From positions 186,001-250,000 of the forward strand of contig NZ_FOVF01000001.1 in NCBI RefSeq assembly GCF_900115085.1: a stretch of 64,000 nucleotides of DNA, given 5' to 3'. Positions 58,723 through 64,000 of this stretch are shown piece by piece; within the stretch, counting starts at the first letter, position 1, and every line of letters starts with the position of its first letter. The notes under the pieces are model-generated. The model made no database searches. It had not been told where the DNA came from and saw only the letters and a program-made list of their open reading frames with translations. The stretch is from Dokdonella immobilis (GTDB lineage: Bacteria; Pseudomonadota; Gammaproteobacteria; Xanthomonadales; Rhodanobacteraceae). A program made the position numbers and the translations under genes.

Positions 58723-59067
58723 ATGGATGGATCGCTGATCGGCTTGCTGCTTGCGGGAATTGCGGTTGCGCTCTGGCTCGACGCCCTCGCCGCGCGCGAA
58801 CTGGCCGGGATGCACAGCCGCCGGCTGTGTGCGGGTTCGGGCCTGCAATGGCTCGACCAGAGCATTGCCCTGCAGCGCATGCAGGTGGTTCGCGCGGGAG
58901 GCAGGCTGGTCCTGCGCCGCCAGTACCGCTTCGAGGTCAGCCTGAACGGAAGCGATCGCCACCGGGCCAGCATCAGCCTGCATGGACGCCGTATGGCCAG
59001 CTACATGCTGCCCGCCCGCGAGATGCCGGAAGCGGAACCTGCAGGGCGTCCTTCGACGTCTACTTGA
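58723..59067 (+). CDS. DUF3301-family protein
   Basis: A 114-residue protein with an N-terminal membrane helix (LIGLLLAGIAVALWLDALAA), then AGMHSRRLCAGSGLQWLDQS, RRQYRFEVSLNGSDRHRA and LHGRRM. This matches the DUF3301 pattern (LQ(L/W)LD...RRxYxFEFS). ATG 58723 was chosen although the frame runs upstream. Function unknown. It converges with sspB, overlapping its end by eight bases. The gap to the kinase gene holds no supported gene. Confidence 0.75.
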   Translation: MDGSLIGLLLAGIAVALWLDALAARELAGMHSRRLCAGSGLQWLDQSIALQRMQVVRAGGRLVLRRQYRFEVSLNGSDRHRASISLHGRRMASYMLPAREMPEAEPAGRPSTST

Positions 59068-59455
59068 CCACATGCAGCCGCGGTCGCCTGGGCGGCTCTT
59101 CCGGCGCGGGCGGCTCGGGGGGCGGAGTGGATTCTTCAGCCGGAAACATCATGCCTTGGCCGTTTTCCTGGGCATAGATGGCGAGAACCGCGGAAACGGG
59201 GAGCTCGATCGAATGGCTGACCCCGCCGAAGCGGGCCAGGAAGCTGACGGTCTCCATGCCGATGTCCAGGCGCGCCACGGCACGCGAGGCGACGCTGAGC
59301 ACGATCCGGCCATCCTTGATCGCCGAGGCTGGAACACGCACACCGGGCGCGCCTGCCTCGACCAGCAGATACGGGGTCAATCCGTTGTCGTTGATCCATT
59401 CGTGAATGGCCCGCAGGAGGTAGGGCCGATTCGAAGTCATTGTCATTTCGGGCAC
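59060..59455 (-). CDS. sspB: ClpXP adaptor protein SspB
   Basis: A 131-residue SspB: NRPYLLRAIHEWINDNGLTP, APGVRVPASAIKDGRIVLS and RFGGVSHSIELPVSAVLAIY form the dimeric substrate-binding fold. A Pro-rich flexible tail ends RRPRLHVVK, the ClpX-tethering peptide. It delivers ssrA-tagged and other substrates to ClpXP. GTG 59455 is used: the TGAGGA spanning the sspA stop is its ribosome site. Confidence 0.95.
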   Translation of the reverse strand: MPEMTMTSNRPYLLRAIHEWINDNGLTPYLLVEAGAPGVRVPASAIKDGRIVLSVASRAVARLDIGMETVSFLARFGGVSHSIELPVSAVLAIYAQENGQGMMFPAEESTPPPEPPAPEEPPRRPRLHVVK

Positions 59456-59464
59456 GCGATGTCC

Positions 59465-60088
59465 TCATGCACGCAATGCGCGCTCCTCGGCCGTCATGCT
59501 GCGCAGAAATGCCTGGCTGTGGAATATCCGCTCGCCATAGTCGACGATCGACTGCGCCTCGCGCGGCAGGGTGATGCCAAGCGACTGAAAACGCCAGACC
59601 AGCGGCGCGAAGGCACAGTCGGCCAGGCTGATTTCGGGACTCAGGAAGAATTTCGACGCCTTGAAGGCAGGCGCATTGCTGATCAACTCGTCGCGCAGCG
59701 CCTTGCGCGCCGCCTCGACACCCTTGCCCCCCTCTTCGATCTGGTCGACCAGGGTCAGCCAGTCGTTTTCGAGCCGCACCATGGCCAACCGGAGCCGGGC
59801 CCGCGACAGCGGATCAACGGGCATCAAGGGTGGGTGCGGATAGCGTTCGTCCAGGTATTCGCAGATCACGCTGGTATCGTAGAGGACCAGGTCGCGGTCG
59901 ACGAGGGTTGGCACCGAATTGTAGGGATTGAGCTCGATCAAGTCTTCGGGCGGGTTTTCCAGGTCGACGATGACATGGTCGTAGCTGACGCCCTTGGCCG
60001 ATAGCACCAGCCGAACCCGATGGCAATGGACGCAGTCTCGCGCGGAAAATAGAGTGAGCACTGCCCGTGATCGCTGACTCAAGGCCAT
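59465..60088 (-). CDS. sspA: stringent starvation protein A
   Basis: A 207-residue GST-fold protein: LTLFSARDCVHCHRVRLVLS, VDLENPPEDLIELNPYNSVP, VDRDLVLYDTSVICEYLDER and PLMPVDPLSRARLRLAM (the RNA-polymerase-contacting surface in SspA has the PxxPxxRA-like segment). ATG 60088 has GGGGAGG upstream. It binds RNA polymerase in stationary phase and starvation. It is upstream of sspB, as in E. coli, and downstream of petABC. Confidence 0.95.
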   Translation of the reverse strand: MALSQRSRAVLTLFSARDCVHCHRVRLVLSAKGVSYDHVIVDLENPPEDLIELNPYNSVPTLVDRDLVLYDTSVICEYLDERYPHPPLMPVDPLSRARLRLAMVRLENDWLTLVDQIEEGGKGVEAARKALRDELISNAPAFKASKFFLSPEISLADCAFAPLVWRFQSLGITLPREAQSIVDYGERIFHSQAFLRSMTAEERALRA

Positions 60089-60296
60089 GACGGCACACCT
60101 CCCCTGGCGGGCTAGTGACCCGCATGACCACACAAACCGGGGCTGGCCCGGCCTCTCCCGTTCGTCCTCACTCTACTACGCCATGGCGAAAGCGCATAGA
60201 TGAGCCGGACCGGGCCGCCGAATAGGCGACCCAAGTCACTGAAGCAAAACGAAATATGGTCAGATCATGCGGGCTTTTGCGGGCCGCGCCGGGCGC

Positions 60297-61058
60297 TCAG
60301 TGGACGTCCTTCCAGTATTCCTGCTTGAGGAAATAGGCCAACAGGGTGAAGGTGGCGAGGAACAACAGAACCCAGATGCCGATGGATTTGCGCTGCATCG
60401 CCGCGGGCTCGGCCGCGTATTGAAGGAAATTCGCGATATCGCGCGCAACCTTGTCGAATTCCTCGGGTTTCAAGGTTCCGGCCCGATGCACCTCGAAGCC
60501 CTCGAACTGCGCCGGCTCGGATCCCTCAGCGGCCTTGAACTTCGCCGTCTGCACGCCCTGGAGCTCCCACAGCGGATTTGGCATCGAGGCATTCGGGAAG
60601 ACGGTGTTGTTCCAGCCCACAGGACGGCTGGCATCCAGGTAGAAGGACTTCAGATAATTGAAGACGTAATCCACACCCTTGGCCCGGGCCATCAGCGAGA
60701 GATCCGGCGGCGCCGCGCCGAACCAGGTCTTGCCGTCCACCGAGTTCATCGAAGGCGGGATCCGCTCACCGAAATTGACCCCGGTGAAGTTGAGGTTGTT
60801 CATGACCTGGTCTTCGCTGAGGTCGAGATCCTCGGCAATGCGCGAATAGCGCATCAGCTGGAGTGAGTGGCAGCCCGAGCAGTAGTTCATGAACAGCTTG
60901 GCGCCATTCTGCAGCGAGCCGGTGTCCGCCAGGTTGGCGTTGGACGGCGCCAGACCGCCCTCTTCGGCAGCCGCGGCGGGCAGCGCGAAGCCGAGGCTCA
61001 GGGCCAGGAGGAAGCCGGCGATCCAGGGATGGGACTTGTGCATGGTGGTCTCAGTCAT
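60297..61058 (-). CDS. petC: cytochrome c1 of the bc1 complex
   Basis: A 253-residue precursor with a signal peptide (AGFLLALSLGFALPAAAA), the haem site NYCSGCHSLQLMRYSR near residue 60, DLSLMARAKGVDYVFNYL, a methionine ligand in NASMPNPLWELQG, and a C-terminal membrane anchor (KSIGIWVLLFLATFTLLAYF). It passes electrons from the Rieske centre to cytochrome c. The start overlaps petB by eight bases. Confidence 0.96.
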   Translation of the reverse strand: MTETTMHKSHPWIAGFLLALSLGFALPAAAAEEGGLAPSNANLADTGSLQNGAKLFMNYCSGCHSLQLMRYSRIAEDLDLSEDQVMNNLNFTGVNFGERIPPSMNSVDGKTWFGAAPPDLSLMARAKGVDYVFNYLKSFYLDASRPVGWNNTVFPNASMPNPLWELQGVQTAKFKAAEGSEPAQFEGFEVHRAGTLKPEEFDKVARDIANFLQYAAEPAAMQRKSIGIWVLLFLATFTLLAYFLKQEYWKDVH

Positions 61059-62316
61059 GGCCGTTCACCCGCTCCGGGACGGCCTTGGTCTTCTCGAAGC
61101 CGAACGCGGTATAGACCCAGAGGAAAATGAAGAAGCCGAAGTAGGCCGCGGTCAGGAAACGGCCAATGATGGTCTCCACCGGATCGGTGCCGGGGCCGGA
61201 GCCGATCTTGCCGAGCCAGACGAAGCAGATGCCGAGCACGAACAGGGCGACCCGGAAGCCGGTACCGCGATAGCGCCATGACTTGACCTTGCCGCGATCG
61301 AGCCAGGGCAGGAAGAACAGCACGAGGATCGCACTGAACATCGTCAGCACACCGGCCAGCTTGTTCGGCACTACGCGCAACATCGCGTAGAACGGCGTGT
61401 AGTACCAGGTCGGCTTGATATGCACGGGCGTGACCAGGCGATTGGCCTCGATGAAATTGTCATGTTCGAGGAACAGACCGCCGAAAGTCGGCTGGAAGAA
61501 GATGATGAAGGCGCAGATCAGAAGGAAGCAGCCCGTATAGAAGGTGTCCTTGACCGTGAAATAGGGATGGAACGGGATGCCGTCGGCCGGCGCGCTGGAG
61601 GACCAGCGATTGCCCTTCGGACCCTTCTTGATCTCGACGCCGTCGGGATTGTTCGAGCCGACCTCGTGCAGGGCGAAGATATGCAGCACGACGAGGAGCA
61701 GGAGCACCAGCGGCAGGGCGATCACGTGCAGTGCGAAGAAGCGGTTGAGCGTGGCATCCGAGGGCAGGTAGTCGCCCATGATCCACTCGGTCAGCGCGGT
61801 GCCCACGTAGGGTATCGCCCCGAACAGCGAAATGATCACCTTGGCGCCCCAGAACGACATCTGGCCCCATGGCAGCACGTAGCCCATGAACGCCTCGGCC
61901 ATCAGCACGAGGTAGATCAGCATGCCGAGCAGCCACACGAGCTCGCGCGGCTTCTTGTAGGAGCCGTACATGACCCCGCGGAACATGTGGATGTAGACGA
62001 CGACGAAGAAGGCCGAGGCGCCGGTCGAATGCATGTAGCGGATCAGCCAACCCCACTCGACGTCGCGCATGATGTACTCGACCGAGGCGAAGGCTTCCGC
62101 CGCGCTCGGCTTGAAGAACATCGTCAGGAAGATGCCGGTGACGATCTGGTTGATCAGGACCACCATCGACAGCACGCCGAAGATGTACCAGATGTTGAAG
62201 TTCTTCGGCGCATAGTACGAAGTCATGTGCTTCGCATAGAACGGGCCGAAGGACGGTGCGCGGTCGTTGAACCACTCCTGCATGCCGGTAACGGCCTGGG
62301 TCAGTCGATTGGCCAT
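61051..62316 (-). CDS. petB: cytochrome b of the bc1 complex
   Basis: A 421-residue protein with eight or nine membrane helices. Haem-ligand histidines are in LIRYMHSTGASAFFVVVYIH and FFALHVIALPLVLLLLVVLH. GAIPYVGTALTEWIMGDYLP and the PEWY-like quinol motif appear as KPTWYYTPFYAMLR, with Thr in place of Glu in my alignment, which merits checking. ATG 62316 overlaps the petA stop as TGATG. Confidence 0.96.
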   Translation of the reverse strand: MANRLTQAVTGMQEWFNDRAPSFGPFYAKHMTSYYAPKNFNIWYIFGVLSMVVLINQIVTGIFLTMFFKPSAAEAFASVEYIMRDVEWGWLIRYMHSTGASAFFVVVYIHMFRGVMYGSYKKPRELVWLLGMLIYLVLMAEAFMGYVLPWGQMSFWGAKVIISLFGAIPYVGTALTEWIMGDYLPSDATLNRFFALHVIALPLVLLLLVVLHIFALHEVGSNNPDGVEIKKGPKGNRWSSSAPADGIPFHPYFTVKDTFYTGCFLLICAFIIFFQPTFGGLFLEHDNFIEANRLVTPVHIKPTWYYTPFYAMLRVVPNKLAGVLTMFSAILVLFFLPWLDRGKVKSWRYRGTGFRVALFVLGICFVWLGKIGSGPGTDPVETIIGRFLTAAYFGFFIFLWVYTAFGFEKTKAVPERVNGHD

Positions 62317-62912
62317 CACGCTGCTCCCTCGGCTGCGCCGATCATGATGTGCGTATCGTCGATGAAGTAGTACGGCGGCACGACCAGGTTGGTCGGAGCC
62401 GGGACACCATCATAGACGCGGCCGGCCATGTCGAAGCGCGACTTGTGGCAGGGACAGAAGAAGCCACCCTTCCAGTCCGGATCGAACGGCTCCGGCACGA
62501 GCTCGCCATGGAACTTCGGCGAGCAGCCCAGGTGCGTGCAAAGCCCGACCAGCACGAGCAGCTCGGGCTTGCGCGAGCGGTGTTCGTTCTGGGCGAATTT
62601 CGGCTGCTGGTCCTCGACCGACGAATTAGGATCCTTGAGCCGGGAATCCTGGCTCGGCAGCGCATCGAGCTGGGCCTGGGTGCGGTGGATGATCCAGATT
62701 GGCTGACCGCGCCACTCATAGGTGACCATCTGCCCGACTTCGAGCTTGCTGATGTCCGCTTCGACCGGTGCGCCGGCAGTCTTTGCCCGGGCGCTCGGTT
62801 GCCACGATTTGATGAAGGGTACGGCCGCCATTGCGATTCCCGCACCGCCAACGACAGCAGTCGTTGCGGTCAGAAACCTGCGGCGGCCCTTGTCGACGCC
62901 GTCATTTGCCAT
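62316..62912 (-). CDS. petA: Rieske iron-sulfur protein of the bc1 complex
   Basis: A 198-residue protein with a twin-arginine leader (GRRRFLTATTAVVGGAGIAM) that also anchors it in the membrane. The 2Fe-2S motifs are CTHLGC and CPCHKSRFD. ATG 62912 is chosen over a start four codons upstream. It is the first gene of petABC and accepts electrons from ubiquinol. It is divergent from a DegS-like gene. Confidence 0.97.
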   Translation of the reverse strand: MANDGVDKGRRRFLTATTAVVGGAGIAMAAVPFIKSWQPSARAKTAGAPVEADISKLEVGQMVTYEWRGQPIWIIHRTQAQLDALPSQDSRLKDPNSSVEDQQPKFAQNEHRSRKPELLVLVGLCTHLGCSPKFHGELVPEPFDPDWKGGFFCPCHKSRFDMAGRVYDGVPAPTNLVVPPYYFIDDTHIMIGAAEGAA

Positions 62913-62986
62913 CCGGCACTCCACGAGGTGCTTGCTGAAAAACGAGAATGGAACAGGGAAACGCGGGGATGCCGCAGAATCATGCT

Positions 62987-63015
62987 AGTTTAACGAAGCA
63001 CTCCGCACCGCACAA
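62987..63015 (-). promoter_or_regulatory. putative petABC promoter
   Basis: On the minus strand TTGTGC (63015-63010) and TAAACT (62992-62987) are 17 bases apart, about 75 bases before the petA start. Confidence 0.4.
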
Positions 63016-63061
63016 TCGAGCGCGACGCGGCAAGATGTCCTTGCATCCTGTGCCTTCTTCC

Positions 63062-64000
63062 ATGCAACCCGATCCCATGCGCCGCGCCAGCACTCTCGCC
63101 TTCATTCTCCGCTATGTCATCCTTGGTCTGGCGATCGCGTTTGTCGCGAGCCTTTTTGCACCGGGCCTGGTGGATCGCCTGCGCGGCAACACCCCCGGCC
63201 CGACCACCGCGCGGCCTGTGGAAGCGGGGTCGAGTTCGCGCGAACGCGGGCCGGTTTCCTATGCCGAGGCGGTCACCCGTGCCGCACCCGCCGTGGTCAA
63301 CATCTACGCCAACAAGATGACCACGGTGCGCCAGTACCGGATCGTGCCCGACCCGGTCACGCGCCGACTGTTCGGCGCCATCGCGGCCGGCCCATCCTAC
63401 AAGAAGCAGGAGCAGAGCCTCGGTTCCGGCGTGGTCTTCAGCGCCGACGGCTATGTGCTGACCAACAACCACGTGATCAATGGCGCTGACGATATCCAGG
63501 TGCTCCTGTTCGACGGCCGGGTCGCCCAGGCGCGGGTGATTGGGGCCGATGCCGATACCGACCTGGCCGTGCTCAAGATCGACGCCGCGGACCTGCCGAC
63601 GATCGCCGTCGCCGATCGCGGCGACGTCAACGTCGGTGACGTCGTCCTCGCCATAGGAAACCCGTTCGGTGTCGGCAAGACCGTGACCATGGGCATCGTC
63701 AGCGCCACCGGCCGCCAGCTCAGGCTGTCCGCCTACGAGGACTTCATCCAGACCGATGCCGCGATCAACTTCGGCAACTCCGGTGGTGCCCTGGTCAATG
63801 CACTGGGTGAACTCGTTGGCATCAATACCGCGGTCTACCGCAATGCCGGCGGCGACGGCCGCCAGGGCGCGGGCCAGCAGAATGCCGAGGGCATCGGTTT
63901 CGCCATCCCGGTGACGACGGCCAAGGCCGTACTCGACCAGATCATCAGCCACGGCATGGTCATTCGCGGCTGGTTCGGCGCCGAATACGCCGATCCATCG
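63062..64000 (+). CDS. DegS/HtrA-type periplasmic serine protease, truncated by window end
   Basis: The first 313 residues of a trypsin-like protease. A membrane anchor (LRYVILGLAIAFVASLFAPG) precedes the protease domain with GSGVVFSADGYVLTNNHV (His137), ADTDLAVLK (Asp167), VVLAIGNPFGVG and NFGNSGGAL (Ser240), and the PDZ domain is just beginning at the window edge. A single N-terminal anchor and a divergent position next to petABC-sspAB are typical of DegS/AlgW, which cleaves anti-sigma factor RseA/MucA in envelope stress. ATG 63062 was chosen; ATG 63077 and an upstream GTG are alternatives. Confidence 0.92.
   Translation, partial: MQPDPMRRASTLAFILRYVILGLAIAFVASLFAPGLVDRLRGNTPGPTTARPVEAGSSSRERGPVSYAEAVTRAAPAVVNIYANKMTTVRQYRIVPDPVTRRLFGAIAAGPSYKKQEQSLGSGVVFSADGYVLTNNHVINGADDIQVLLFDGRVAQARVIGADADTDLAVLKIDAADLPTIAVADRGDVNVGDVVLAIGNPFGVGKTVTMGIVSATGRQLRLSAYEDFIQTDAAINFGNSGGALVNALGELVGINTAVYRNAGGDGRQGAGQQNAEGIGFAIPVTTAKAVLDQIISHGMVIRGWFGAEYADPS

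Overview
The window looks like a chromosomal segment of a high-GC gammaproteobacterium of the Xanthomonadales/Lysobacterales (a Rhodanobacteraceae- or Lysobacteraceae-like genome). Three things point there: the gene neighbourhoods (petABC-sspAB beside a DegS-type protease; thrS-infC-rpmI-rplT-pheST-ihfA-merR; nadC-FHA-kinase), an Oar-like TonB-dependent receptor, and abundant interspersed repeats of the GGGATTC and CTCGCC...GGCGAG kinds. The assignment is by inference, not by database search.

Bases 1-3718 hold a tightly packed, translationally coupled gene set: the C-terminal end of a PEP-synthase-like kinase, a SAM methyltransferase, a CTP:phosphocholine-cytidylyltransferase-like enzyme, a CysC-like kinase and a sulfotransferase-fold protein. 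The combination closely parallels the Campylobacter jejuni Cj1415-Cj1420 genes that make the O-methyl phosphoramidate capsule modification, and is the most interesting system in the window. ssb follows on the other strand.

Bases 4771-12506 form an arsenic-organic (arsenosugar-type) cluster: a TVP38-oxidoreductase fusion, arsM, two rSAM/arsenosugar-associated transferases, a sterol-desaturase-family hydroxylase, the radical-SAM enzyme arsS and an XdhC-family protein. ispB follows. A gene-free, repeat-packed stretch (13552-15300) contains large inverted repeats around a GGCTCT/GGCTATT minisatellite.

Bases 15301-22639 (minus strand) carry rfbB, tgt, queA, a 192-bp MITE inserted exactly at the stop codon of a LuxR-type response regulator, its DesK-type kinase and a two-gene ABC-2 transporter. 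Bases 22933-25903 hold a class III aminotransferase with a structured leader, a PsiF-like secreted protein and prolyl iminopeptidase. Bases 25991-36358 (minus) are translation and repair genes: tRNA-Pro, merR-type regulator, ihfA, pheT, pheS, rplT, rpmI, infC (starting on ATC), thrS (with an attenuator-like leader), tRNA-Val and uvrB.

Bases 36590-46928 hold a pilin-like protein, tRNA-Asn, an RND efflux permease with its adaptor, ppnN and the Oar-like receptor with a Pho-box-like repeat array. Bases 46929-60088 carry marC, a YciK-like reductase, grxD, sodB, purK, purE, a Trm112-like protein, a DUF1631 protein, nadC, an FHA protein, a Ser/Thr kinase-SUMF1 fusion, a DUF3301 protein, sspB and sspA. 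The window ends with the cytochrome bc1 operon petABC and, divergently, the start of a DegS-like protease. Gene ends frequently overlap (ATGA, TTGA, GTGA), as expected for compact operons.
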